From positions 34,636-98,635 of the forward strand of contig JAAVEA010000027.1 in the NCBI GenBank assembly GCA_014801535.1: a stretch of DNA of 64,000 bases, given 5' to 3'. This DNA is from Bacteroides sp. GTDB taxonomy: Bacteria; Bacteroidota; Bacteroidia; Bacteroidales; Muribaculaceae. Made by a program: the position numbers and the translations under genes. The notes under the pieces were generated by a model that was given only the letters and a program-made list of their open reading frames with translations, ran no database searches and was not told the DNA's origin. Of this stretch, positions 7,664-15,825 are shown in pieces (positions within the stretch are counted from its first letter, which is position 1; each line of letters opens with the position of its first letter).

Positions 7664-7828
7664 TTTGGGTTATTGGAGCTATTGGAATTATTAGAGTTAT
7701 TGGAATTATTCTGATGCTCCGATTATTCCGATTCCTCCGATTCCTCTGATTCTTCCGATTACTCCGATTATTCTGATTCCTCCGATTATTCTGATTCCTC
7801 TGATTATTCTGATTCCTCCGATTATTCT
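7664..7828. repeat. 9-base tandem repeat (minisatellite) between ruvB and the flippase
   Basis: Twelve perfectly spaced 9-base units run from 7721 to 7828, alternating GATTATTCT and GATTCCTCC types. A degenerate older set of the same period (GTTATTGGA, ATTATTAGA) extends back to about 7664. The last unit contains the ruvB stop codon. Because nine is a multiple of three, copy-number change keeps reading frames open. Confidence 0.9.
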
Positions 7829-8856
7829 TCAAATAGCGATGCTTGCTGAGGCCCCTGTATACGTCCGAGATGTCTGTAGGCCAACTCCGTCACCTCACGC
7901 CCCCGGGGCGTGCGCTTCAGGAAACCCTCCTTGATAAGGAAGGGTTCATACACCTCCTCTATAGTGCCGGCATCTTCCCCTATAGCTGTCGCGATAGTAG
8001 AGAGACCAACCGGCCCCCCTTTGAATTTATCGATTATAGTCAGCAGAATACGGTTGTCGATCTCATCAAGACCATAACGGTCTATATTAAGCGCCTCAAG
8101 CGCATGTCGGGCTATCTTCAAGTCTATTTTACCACTCCCCCTCACCATCGCGAAATCTCTTACACGTCGAAGCAACGCATTCGCAACACGTGGAGTGCCT
8201 CGGCTTCTCAGAGCCACTTCAAGGGCGGCTTCCTCATCGATGCCGACACGCAGCAATCCGGCCGAACGCTTCACTATACCTTTGAGTGTGGTGTGATCGT
8301 AATATTCAAGATGACAGTTTATGCCGAAACGGGCCCTTAAAGGGGCCGTCAGCGCACCGCTGCGCGTGGTGGCGCCAATAAGCGTAAATGGAGCCAGCGT
8401 GAGCTGCACACTCTTGGCTCCGGGCCCCTTATCGAGAAGAATATCTATCCTGAAATCTTCCATAGCGGAATAAAGATACTCTTCCACCACCGGATGAAGG
8501 CGGTGAATCTCATCTATGAAAAGCACATCATGATCCTCAAGACTCATCAGTATACCGGCAAGATCACCCGGTTTGTCGAGTACCGGACCCGATGTCACCT
8601 TGAATCCTACACCGAGTTCGTTGGCTACTATATTGGAGAGGGTTGTCTTCCCGAGTCCGGGAGGGCCATGCAGAAGCGTGTGGTCGAGAGCCTCTCCACG
8701 GAGACGGGCCGCTTCAACAAACACACGAAGGTTTTCGATGATTTTTTCCTGTCCGCTAAAATCATCGAAAGCCAACGGACGCAGTGCTTTCTCCACATCC
8801 TTCTCATATCCTCGGGGGCGTTCCTGACCTTCCCTTATATCGAAATCTTCGTCCAT
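7822..8856 (-). CDS. ruvB: Holliday junction branch-migration ATPase RuvB
   Basis: 344 residues. RuvB is the hexameric AAA+ motor that drives branch migration on RuvA-bound Holliday junctions during recombination and repair. Walker A is GPPGLGKTT, Walker B is LFIDEIH, sensor 1 is GATTRSG, and the C-terminal winged helix contains GPVGLSTIA and RTPRGRE. I chose ATG 8856 ([10 protein letters not shown]) over the TTG two codons upstream. The C-terminus ends QQASLFEE, with the stop inside the minisatellite. ruvC is far away near 33.4 kb and ruvA is not in the window, so the three genes are not an operon here. Confidence 0.97.
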   Translation of the reverse strand: MDEDFDIREGQERPRGYEKDVEKALRPLAFDDFSGQEKIIENLRVFVEAARLRGEALDHTLLHGPPGLGKTTLSNIVANELGVGFKVTSGPVLDKPGDLAGILMSLEDHDVLFIDEIHRLHPVVEEYLYSAMEDFRIDILLDKGPGAKSVQLTLAPFTLIGATTRSGALTAPLRARFGINCHLEYYDHTTLKGIVKRSAGLLRVGIDEEAALEVALRSRGTPRVANALLRRVRDFAMVRGSGKIDLKIARHALEALNIDRYGLDEIDNRILLTIIDKFKGGPVGLSTIATAIGEDAGTIEEVYEPFLIKEGFLKRTPRGREVTELAYRHLGRIQGPQQASLFEE

Positions 8857-8882
8857 CTGCAATTCTATCCTGTTTTGAAATG

Positions 8883-8914
8883 CAAAGTTAACGATTTCAA
8901 TTCAGAATCTGAAA
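8883..8914 (-). promoter_or_regulatory. ruvB promoter
   Basis: On the minus strand TAACTTTG (8890-8883) is a perfect -7 element. TTTC (8914-8911) lies 20 bases upstream as a near-consensus -33 element. The leader to the ruvB ATG would be about 20 bases. Confidence 0.6.
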
Positions 8915-9164
8915 TAATGGACTCAAGAGTGTATAGATTTTTATGACAGAATGCAAACGGGGGACACGGTCATTACGACCGGCCCCCGCAACATCAAGGT
9001 TACGAAAAGGTGATTGTCTTCAATCTATGCCCGCTTTCACCCGGGCACTCTCCCCCCTTTTCTCTCCTTATGCTATTATAACCAACTTACCCCTCTATCT
9101 GTTCATTATGAATGACCGATAATTCCGGAAGATTATTATGAAGCATATTTTACCTGTTAAAAAC
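8915..9164. ncRNA. candidate structured RNA in a 500-base gap (identity unknown)
   Basis: No gene is visible between 8857 and 9358. Three hairpins follow each other within 90 bases: CGGGGG..CGGT..ACCG.CCCCCG (8958-8988), GATTG-TCTT-CAATC (9012-9025) and TGCCCG..CGGGCA (9028-9047). A G/C-rich purine/pyrimidine-biased run follows (about 9048-9068). This density of paired segments is unlike the AT-rich spacers elsewhere in the window. I cannot match it to tmRNA, RNase P or SRP RNA by eye, and strand is undetermined. It lies between the kor terminator and the ruvB promoter. Confidence 0.4.
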
Positions 9165-9198
9165 AAAACGGCCTACGGAAACATCCGCCGGCCGTTTT
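9165..9198 (-). terminator. terminator of the 2-oxoacid oxidoreductase operon
   Basis: AAAACGGCC (9165-9173) pairs with GGCCGTTTT (9190-9198), with an inner CGGA-AACA-TCCG helix. On the minus strand the hairpin is followed by TTTTGTTTTTAAC. It lies about 160 bases after the last gene of the operon. Confidence 0.8.
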
Positions 9199-9358
9199 TA
9201 ACGAATCCGCGACATCACATCGCTCATTTCGTTCAGATAAACAAAATACCAAACATTACCCATTATGACTTTCCTAAACTAAAGGAAAGTTCAAAATTAC
9301 TAACTTCAAAATACTATTTCTCTTGTCAATTAATTTCTTAGGTAAACGGCAGACATCA

Positions 9359-9895
9359 TCAGATAAGGGCACGACCCTTCTCTATAGCCTGCTGATTGAG
9401 CGGGATAAGCTTGTGGTGACGTTCGGGAAGTGACTTTTTAAGTCCCTTGATCACATTTTCCATCGGCAACTTATATTCCATTGCCTCAAGAAGCGCACCC
9501 ATCACAACCATGTTATAAGCCTTGGAGTTTCCAAGTTCAAGTGTTGCTTCCATCGCGTCAATAGGATATACCTTGATATCCTTGCGTTCAGGATGCTTGT
9601 GAATGCCGTTGGTGTCGTAGATAAGCATACCGCCTTCTTTCACCTTCGGTGCGAATTTATCAAGACTCTGCTGATTGAGAGCGATAACTACATCATAACG
9701 GTCGAGCACCGGACTGGAAATTCTTTCATCAGAGAGAATCACTGTCACATTGGCTGTACCACCACGCTGTTCAGGACCGTAAGAAGGCATCCACGTAACC
9801 TCTTTGTCATCCATCAGACCGGAATAAGCAAGTATCTTGCCCATCGACAACACTCCCTGACCACCGAATCCGGCTATGATTATTTCTTCTTTCAT
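9359..9895 (-). CDS. korC: 2-oxoacid:ferredoxin oxidoreductase, gamma subunit
   Basis: 178 residues from ATG 9895 (MKEEIIIAGFGGQGVLSMG). The GFGGQGV start is the signature of the gamma (POR-type catalytic) subunit. With the alpha and beta subunits and the ferredoxin encoded just upstream it oxidatively decarboxylates a 2-oxoacid with CoA and reduces ferredoxin. The reading frame is open further upstream, but that part overlaps the beta gene out of frame and is rich in Cys, so I reject it. The gap to the beta gene is 20 bases. Substrate (2-oxoglutarate or a branched-chain oxoacid) cannot be fixed from sequence; similar Bacteroides operons are annotated as either Kor or Vor. Confidence 0.9.
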   Translation of the reverse strand: MKEEIIIAGFGGQGVLSMGKILAYSGLMDDKEVTWMPSYGPEQRGGTANVTVILSDERISSPVLDRYDVVIALNQQSLDKFAPKVKEGGMLIYDTNGIHKHPERKDIKVYPIDAMEATLELGNSKAYNMVVMGALLEAMEYKLPMENVIKGLKKSLPERHHKLIPLNQQAIEKGRALI

Positions 9896-9915
9896 TTCTG
9901 TTCCTTTTTGACGGG

Positions 9916-10677
9916 TTAGACATTCTTTAAATCTCCGAGAGGATATTTGGGGAACATATTCTCCTCCATCCACTTGTTTGATTTCGCAGGGCTGAGTTTC
10001 CAACCTGAGTTGCAGGTGGCAACCACTTCCACAACAGAAGTGCCCTTCTTTGCAATCGCATTCTCGAATGCCTTTTTCAGACATGCCTTTGTCTTTCTCA
10101 CTGCCGCAGGAGTGTGAACTGCCTGACGAGTTACATAGCATGTACCGTCGAGGAGTGCCATCAGGTTGGTGATCTCAAGGGGATGACCGTTGAGATCCAC
10201 GCGACGGCCATAAGGGGTTGTGGCTGTCTTCTGACCAACGAGTGTGGTCGGTGCCATCTGACCACCGGTCATGCCATAAATTGCATTATTCACAAATATC
10301 ATAACGATATTCTCTCCACGGTTGGCGGCATGGATTGTCTCTGCCGTACCGATAGCCGACATATCACCGTCGCCCTGATAGGTGAAGACAACATTTTCCG
10401 GCCAAAGACGTGTGAGCGCCGTGGCCACTGCCGGAGCACGACCATGGGCAGCCTCTACCCAATCCACGTCAATATAATTATAGGCAAACACCGCACAGCC
10501 TACCGGCGAAACGCCGACCGTCTTATCAGTGATACCCATCTCTGCTATTACTTCAGATACAAGTTTATGAACCACACCGTGGCTGCAGCCCGGGCAATAA
10601 TGCATGTGAACCTCGTCGAGAAGTTCCGGCTTCGAATAAACCTTGTTTTCTTCGCGTATGATTTCGTTGATTTCCAT
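9916..10677 (-). CDS. korB: 2-oxoacid:ferredoxin oxidoreductase, beta subunit (TPP-binding)
   Basis: 253 residues. The thiamine-diphosphate motif GDGDMSAIGTAETIHAANRG with the following NNAIYGMTGGQM is complete. CPGCSHG near residue 28 is the family's N-terminal cysteine pair. The beta subunit holds TPP and carries out decarboxylation in the cytosol. It is the third gene of a ferredoxin-alpha-beta-gamma operon with short gaps (11 and 20 bases). The low-potential ferredoxin produced would feed anaerobic metabolism or reverse-TCA-type carboxylation. Confidence 0.93.
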   Translation of the reverse strand: MEINEIIREENKVYSKPELLDEVHMHYCPGCSHGVVHKLVSEVIAEMGITDKTVGVSPVGCAVFAYNYIDVDWVEAAHGRAPAVATALTRLWPENVVFTYQGDGDMSAIGTAETIHAANRGENIVMIFVNNAIYGMTGGQMAPTTLVGQKTATTPYGRRVDLNGHPLEITNLMALLDGTCYVTRQAVHTPAAVRKTKACLKKAFENAIAKKGTSVVEVVATCNSGWKLSPAKSNKWMEENMFPKYPLGDLKNV

Positions 10678-10688
10678 CTCTTGAGGTT

Positions 10689-11774
10689 TTATTTGTTTAT
10701 GATTTTCTGTTCAAGGGCTTCCAGAACCTCATCGGGGCTCGGGATTATACCGCCCATTCTTCCGAAATGCTCCACAGGGAGTGAATCGTGCACTGCGAGA
10801 CGCACGTCTTCAATCATCTGTCCGGCATTCAGCTCAACCACAAGAATACCCTTCTTCCCCTCGGCAGCCTTGCATATCGCGTCTGTCGGGAAAGGCCAGA
10901 GCGTGATGGGGCGCACAATACCTACCTTTATACCCTTTTCGGCCGCCATTTCCTGAGCTTTCGCACATATACGGGCAATCGAACCGAAGGCAATAAGCAG
11001 ATAATCAGCTCCTTCAACATCAATTTCTTCCCAACGGGTCTCGTTTTTCTCTATCTCGCGATAACGGGCCTGAAGTTCATGATTGATAACTTCCATGCGG
11101 GAAGATTCAAGCTCGAGAGAAGTGATCACATTGCGCTTGCGGCCATCCTTCCGGCCGTTTGCAGCCCAGGGACACTGTTTGCGCACCTCCTCATCGGTGC
11201 GGCGCGGACGCTGCTCGGGAAGAACCACTTTCTCCATCATCTGGCCTACTATACCGTCGGCCAGAATCATTGACGGATTGCGATATTTAAACGCAAGGTC
11301 AAAACCTAATCCTACAAAATCTACCATTTCCTGCACTGTCGAAGGTGCAAGGACTATCAGATGATAGTCGCCGTGGCCACCGCCCTTGACGGCCTGGAAA
11401 TAGTCTGCCTGCGATGGCTGGATGGTGCCCAGACCCGGGCCTCCGCGCATCACATTCAATATCAGCGCCGGCAGTGACGCTGCTGCTATATAGGAGATTC
11501 CCTCCTGTTTGAGGCTCACTCCGGGGGAGGATGAAGAGGTCATCACAGCCTTTCCGCTGGCTGCCCCTCCATATACCATATTGATTGCCGCAACTTCCGA
11601 TTCTGCCTGGAGAACTACCATCCCTGTCGTTTCCCAGGGCATCAGTTCCTCGAGTGTCTCCAGAACTTCCGACTGCGGCGTAATCGGATAACCGAAATAG
11701 CCGTCACAGCCATAGCGGACCGCGGCGTGCGCTATCGCCTCGTTCCCCTTCATTAATCTCACTTCCTCTTTCAT
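10689..11774 (-). CDS. korA: 2-oxoacid:ferredoxin oxidoreductase, alpha subunit
   Basis: 361 residues. It begins MKGNEAIAHAAVRYGCDGYFGYPITPQSEV after six residues, the typical start of the alpha subunit pyrimidine-binding domain, with the YPITP motif. The C-terminal transketolase-like domain II shows GIVRPITLWPFP. It pairs with korB to form the active site. ATG 11774 is the family-consistent start. In some Bacteroidetes annotations this subunit is called VorB; the substrate is not certain. Confidence 0.93.
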   Translation of the reverse strand: MKEEVRLMKGNEAIAHAAVRYGCDGYFGYPITPQSEVLETLEELMPWETTGMVVLQAESEVAAINMVYGGAASGKAVMTSSSSPGVSLKQEGISYIAAASLPALILNVMRGGPGLGTIQPSQADYFQAVKGGGHGDYHLIVLAPSTVQEMVDFVGLGFDLAFKYRNPSMILADGIVGQMMEKVVLPEQRPRRTDEEVRKQCPWAANGRKDGRKRNVITSLELESSRMEVINHELQARYREIEKNETRWEEIDVEGADYLLIAFGSIARICAKAQEMAAEKGIKVGIVRPITLWPFPTDAICKAAEGKKGILVVELNAGQMIEDVRLAVHDSLPVEHFGRMGGIIPSPDEVLEALEQKIINK

Positions 11775-11821
11775 CTTTCTTTGTGTTTTCTTGGTGGTGA
11801 TAGGTCAGATGATTAGCTCGC

Positions 11822-12052
11822 TCAGTCTACCTTTACGCGGTAGACTTCTATACACGCGTCAGGACATACCCACGCGCACGAACAGCAGCCGGTGCAGTTC
11901 TCCGGATTTGCCATATAGGCATAATGATACCCTCGATCGTTCACCTCGTTAGGCTGCAGCGACAATGTGTTGGTCGGACATGCCACAACACATAGGTCGC
12001 AGCCCTTGCAACGCTCTACATTGACAGTAATCGCTCCTCTTACTTTTGCCAT
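11822..12052 (-). CDS. korD: 2x[4Fe-4S] ferredoxin subunit of the oxidoreductase
   Basis: 76 residues with two cluster motifs: CKGCDLCVVACP (residues 15-26) and CTGCCSCAWVCP. Both have the CxxCxxCxxxCP spacing, so two [4Fe-4S] clusters are expected. As first gene of the operon it is the electron-transfer subunit that passes electrons from TPP-bound intermediates to free ferredoxin. The second motif carries an extra cysteine (CTGCCSC). The gap to korA is 47 bases. Confidence 0.95.
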   Translation of the reverse strand: MAKVRGAITVNVERCKGCDLCVVACPTNTLSLQPNEVNDRGYHYAYMANPENCTGCCSCAWVCPDACIEVYRVKVD

Positions 12053-12167
12053 CGTTTATTAGATTTTCAGTTCGTACATCCCTCTCCTTTTTATGAAGCT
12101 CGTCGCATAATGTTCAGGTATAGATCTGTTTTTTCCGACCTTCATATCTGTGGTAGAAGTTATAGCG

Positions 12168-12175
12168 CAAATATA
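12168..12175 (-). promoter_or_regulatory. -7 element of the kor operon promoter
   Basis: Minus-strand TATATTTG is a perfect -7 element about 115 bases before korD. The upstream side is a run of A on the minus strand (an A-tract), with no clear TTTG at -33. The leader would be about 110 bases. Confidence 0.5.
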
Positions 12176-12266
12176 GTAGTTTTTTTACGCTATTTTTATT
12201 TTTTTTTAATGTTTAAAAACATGTTAATCGTTTATATTTCCCTTTTAGACTCTTCTGTCTCCATCC

Positions 12267-12971
12267 TTACCTCTTTTTAAGGATTTCTTTCAGTTCCTTC
12301 AATCCCTGAGAGGCGGTTTTCCTTATGACTGTCACGTCCGGTATGCCGGCTGTTGAGGCCGGATTGGGGTCGATATAATAGATCGGCGTGCCGGGCCGGA
12401 CACATCGGAGCAGACCGGCCGCCGGATAAACCACAAGCGACGTGCCGATAACCACGAAAACATCAGCCGTGGAGACTATGCGGGCGGCTTCCTCAATATT
12501 TGGAACCGGTTCCTGAAAGAATACTATATGCGGACGCATGAGGTCTCCTCGTTTTCCACGTGTGGCGGGGGTGGTTTCGAGATGTTCTATGTCGAGACTT
12601 TCGATGTAGTCGGGATCACTGACCGAGCGAATCTTCATCAGCTCTCCGTGAAGATGCAGAACCTTCGTCGATCCTGCTCGCTCATGAAGATCGTCGACAT
12701 TCTGTGTTATCACGTATACATCATAATCCTTTTCCAGTTCCGCAAGAATCCTGTGGGCATCGTTAGGCTGAGCCTTTATGAGCTGACGGCGACGTTCATT
12801 ATAGAAACGGTGCACAAGTTCCGGATCTCTTCTGAAGCCGTCGGCAGAAGCGACATCCATGACAGGATAGTTTTCCCAAAGGCCGTCGGCATCACGGAAA
12901 GTCTTTATTCCGCTTTCGGCGCTTATGCCGGCACCGCTTGAAATCACCAATATCGGTTTGTCTGTTTTCAT
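12267..12971 (-). CDS. NAD-dependent protein deacylase, Sir2 family (no zinc cysteines)
   Basis: 234 residues from ATG 12971 (the TTG three codons earlier is unlikely). NAD-binding motifs GAGISAESGI, TQNVDDLHERAGS and catalytic His in HLHGEL are present. FYNERRRQL contains the Tyr-x-x-Arg pair that marks class III (CobB/SIRT5-like) enzymes preferring succinyl or malonyl lysine. The four zinc-binding cysteines normally found after HGEL are absent: the segment from MKIRSVSDPDY to LMRPHIVFF has none. I believe this is shared by Bacteroidetes relatives rather than local decay, because the catalytic motifs are intact. Cytosolic. It has its own -7 element. Confidence 0.88.
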   Translation of the reverse strand: MKTDKPILVISSGAGISAESGIKTFRDADGLWENYPVMDVASADGFRRDPELVHRFYNERRRQLIKAQPNDAHRILAELEKDYDVYVITQNVDDLHERAGSTKVLHLHGELMKIRSVSDPDYIESLDIEHLETTPATRGKRGDLMRPHIVFFQEPVPNIEEAARIVSTADVFVVIGTSLVVYPAAGLLRCVRPGTPIYYIDPNPASTAGIPDVTVIRKTASQGLKELKEILKKR

Positions 12972-12989
12972 GTTTTTCAATTTTTACTA

Positions 12990-12997
12990 CAAAATTA
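12990..12997 (-). promoter_or_regulatory. -7 element of the sirtuin gene
   Basis: Minus-strand TAATTTTG matches TAnnTTTG 19 bases before the ATG at 12971. No convincing -33 element is seen. Confidence 0.45.
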
Positions 12998-13040
12998 AGA
13001 AAATATTTCACTTATCCATCATATAGACGCGGAAAAAGGA

Positions 13041-13070
13041 ACGGCCCGGAAGAGAAATCTTCCGAGCCGT
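13041..13070 (-). terminator. gapA terminator
   Basis: ACGGCcCGGAAG (13041-13052) pairs with CTTCCGaGCCGT (13059-13070) with one mismatch and a 6-base loop. On the minus strand CCTTTTTCC follows. It lies 27 bases after the gapA stop. Confidence 0.8.
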
Positions 13071-13097
13071 CTTAGCTTTTCGTATGAAAGACGCTTA

Positions 13098-14413
<1,316 letters not shown>

Positions 14414-14851
14414 ATGGGAAAATTCATTCAGGATTTTAAAGAGTTCGCCCTTAAGGGGAACGTGGTTGACATGGCTATCGGTGTTATCATAGGCGGTGCT
14501 TTCGGCAAGATTGTAACTTCTCTTGTCAATGACATCATAATGCCTGTTATTTCGGTTTGCACCGGAGGCGCAAGCTATGCCGACCTGAAATATGTTATCA
14601 CCGAGGGTAAACCTGAGGATGTGGCCAACGGTGTGGCTGCTGTTGAGGAAGTGGCTATCAATTACGGCACGTTCATCATGAACATCGTTGACTTCTTCAT
14701 CATCGCCCTCTCAATCTTCGTGGCAATCCGCTACACCACCAAGTTTATGAAGAAAGAGAAAGCCGCCGAGGAAGCGGCTCCGGCTCCTGAGCCCACTAAA
14801 GAGGAAGTGCTCCTCACTGAAATCCGCGACCTCCTCGCAAAGAAGAACTAA
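14414..14851 (+). CDS. mscL: large-conductance mechanosensitive channel MscL
   Basis: 145 residues. The start FIQDFKEFALKGNVVDMAIGVIIGGAFGKIV is the conserved N-terminal helix plus TM1 pore lining, and IMNIVDFFIIALSIFVAIR is TM2. A charged C-terminal helix ends LLTEIRDLLAKKN, the family's cytoplasmic bundle. It forms a homopentamer in the inner membrane that opens on osmotic downshock. The periplasmic loop (about residues 50-75) is rather Gly/Ala-rich. It is a single gene with its own promoter and terminator. Confidence 0.97.
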   Translation: MGKFIQDFKEFALKGNVVDMAIGVIIGGAFGKIVTSLVNDIIMPVISVCTGGASYADLKYVITEGKPEDVANGVAAVEEVAINYGTFIMNIVDFFIIALSIFVAIRYTTKFMKKEKAAEEAAPAPEPTKEEVLLTEIRDLLAKKN

Positions 14852-14887
14852 AGGCGGCAAACAAACCGCACAAGCAGGTATCAAAAT

Positions 14888-14924
14888 AGGGTATGTCAGT
14901 TCAATCCGGCATACCCTCTTTTAT
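14888..14924 (+). terminator. mscL terminator
   Basis: AGGGTATG (14888-14895) pairs with CATACCCT (14910-14917), followed by CTTTTATT. The 8-bp stem and T-rich tail lie 36 bases after the stop codon. Confidence 0.8.
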
Positions 14925-14964
14925 TATGTTATACGTTTTATATCGCTTCGGTTGCTTCTATTCC
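14919..14964. repeat. copy A of a duplicated mfd 3' end
   Basis: TTTTATTATG, ten variable bases, then a 26-base block (14939-14964) that matches 24 of 26 bases of the true mfd 3' end at 15800-15825. The order and spacing are identical in both copies. Total identity over 46 positions is 37. Confidence 0.85.
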
Positions 14965-15545
14965 TCAAGGGGAGTTAATATTACTTTTTCTTTTTCTCTT
15001 GCATCGAAATAGAATGCCGGAGCGCATGATTCAAAGTCGCCTGTTTCATACAGACGGTTTGCAATGTCGATTACAGATTCGCCGCTCTCGAAATCTATGA
15101 GCAACTCATACCATTGAGGCATAAACGAATTTCGTTCAATGATCTGCAAACCTAATTCGGCTGCCCTCTTTTCAAGCAATTCATGATCTCCGGGTGCTTT
15201 AAGTTTGAGATTTATATATCCCGTAGGAGTAAGTTCAAATCCCTGAGGATCCTTATAGCACTGTTCGATATGGACAGGAATCGACAGACTTTTAACGGTC
15301 TTCAACGACGCGGCGTTTAGATCAGAGAGCACATTAATGATTAATCTTTTATCCCCAATTTCCTTTTTCTCCTTATCTCCAAATATTTTGGCAACCTGAG
15401 AAGTGACCGTCGGAATAATCACAACCTCTTTCCCCTTGACCTCTTGCAAAGGAATCTTCTTACCTCTGGAATAATAAAATTTATCTTCCCCAAACAAATT
15501 TAAGGAAACAGAAAGAAGCAGAATTAAGAGTGAAACCTTTTTCAT
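14958..15545 (-). CDS. orphan S8-protease prodomain-like secreted protein, probably truncated
   Basis: 195 residues with a signal peptide (MKKVSLLILLLSVSLNLFGE). The mature start DKFYYSRGKKIPLQ and the later PQWYELLI, IANRLYETGDFE and APAFYFD resemble the N-terminal propeptide of Bacteroidetes subtilase (S8) proteases, but no catalytic domain follows. The stop codon lies inside a duplicated piece of the mfd 3' end read in another frame, so the frame looks cut off by recombination just after TPLEE. Without the protease domain it could at best act as an inhibitor; more likely it is a remnant. The family assignment is by eye and tentative. Confidence 0.55.
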   Translation of the reverse strand: MKKVSLLILLLSVSLNLFGEDKFYYSRGKKIPLQEVKGKEVVIIPTVTSQVAKIFGDKEKKEIGDKRLIINVLSDLNAASLKTVKSLSIPVHIEQCYKDPQGFELTPTGYINLKLKAPGDHELLEKRAAELGLQIIERNSFMPQWYELLIDFESGESVIDIANRLYETGDFESCAPAFYFDAREKEKVILTPLEE

Positions 15546-15556
15546 ATCTTGATTTA

Positions 15557-15703
15557 CTATAATATTAGTTTAACGTTCTTCTTAACTGATTTTCCATCAA
15601 CCACAGAGCCAATATACAATCCCTTTTCTTTAATACGAAAACGCATCAAATTTTCACTTGCTATTTCAGAAACCATCAACTGTCCGTAAAGATAATAATT
15701 TTC
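15557..15703 (-). pseudogene. fragment of a C-terminal sorting-type domain
   Basis: A frame without a good start codon reads YYLYGQLMVSEIASENLMRF then RIKEKGLYIGSVVDGKSVKK and ends NVKLIL-stop. The pattern (G.L, then GLYI..V..GK..KK..) is that of the beta-sandwich tail found at the C-terminus of many secreted Bacteroidetes proteins. It sits just upstream of the orphan prodomain gene, so it may be the end of a lost neighbour. Confidence 0.4.
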
Positions 15704-15715
15704 CCTTTTAAAAGG

Positions 15716-15767
15716 GATAAAAACACGGAATTTTCCCTTTTGAAAGGGAAAATTCCGTGTTTTTATC
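15716..15767 (-). terminator. perfect 25-bp-arm palindrome, mfd operon terminator
   Basis: 15716-15740 is the exact reverse complement of 15743-15767, leaving a TG loop. The arm holds GATAAAAACACGGAATTTTC and CCCTTT. A second palindrome CCCTTTTAAAAGGG overlaps its edge (15703-15716). A-rich and T-rich flanks let it act on both strands. It lies 32 bases beyond the mfd stop. Confidence 0.8.
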
Positions 15768-15779
15768 TTATAACATCTT

Positions 15780-15825
15780 TTTTATTATGGCCTATTTCCT
15801 ATATCGCTTCAGTTGATTCTATTCC
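15780..15825. repeat. copy B (original): mfd 3' end and following spacer
   Basis: This holds the true last codons of mfd (GIESTEAI-stop) and TTTTATTATG on the far side. It matches copy A at 14919-14964 with two mismatches in the 26-base coding block. Confidence 0.85.

Noticed and set aside
7638..7832. N-terminal Asn/Arg-rich extension of the flippase
   Set aside because: It starts with TTG inside ruvB and is entirely encoded by the 9-base repeat; the family start is MAGIKSLAKE at 7637. Kept only as a finding about the repeat.
9138..9341. 67-residue plus-strand open frame in the kor-ruvB gap
   Set aside because: It runs through the operon terminator hairpin and has no conserved features.
9896..10141. 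Cys-rich 82-residue upstream extension of the oxidoreductase gamma subunit
   Set aside because: It overlaps the beta-subunit gene out of frame, and the gamma family begins at MKEEIIIAGFGGQG. Cysteines arise from the antisense-like composition.
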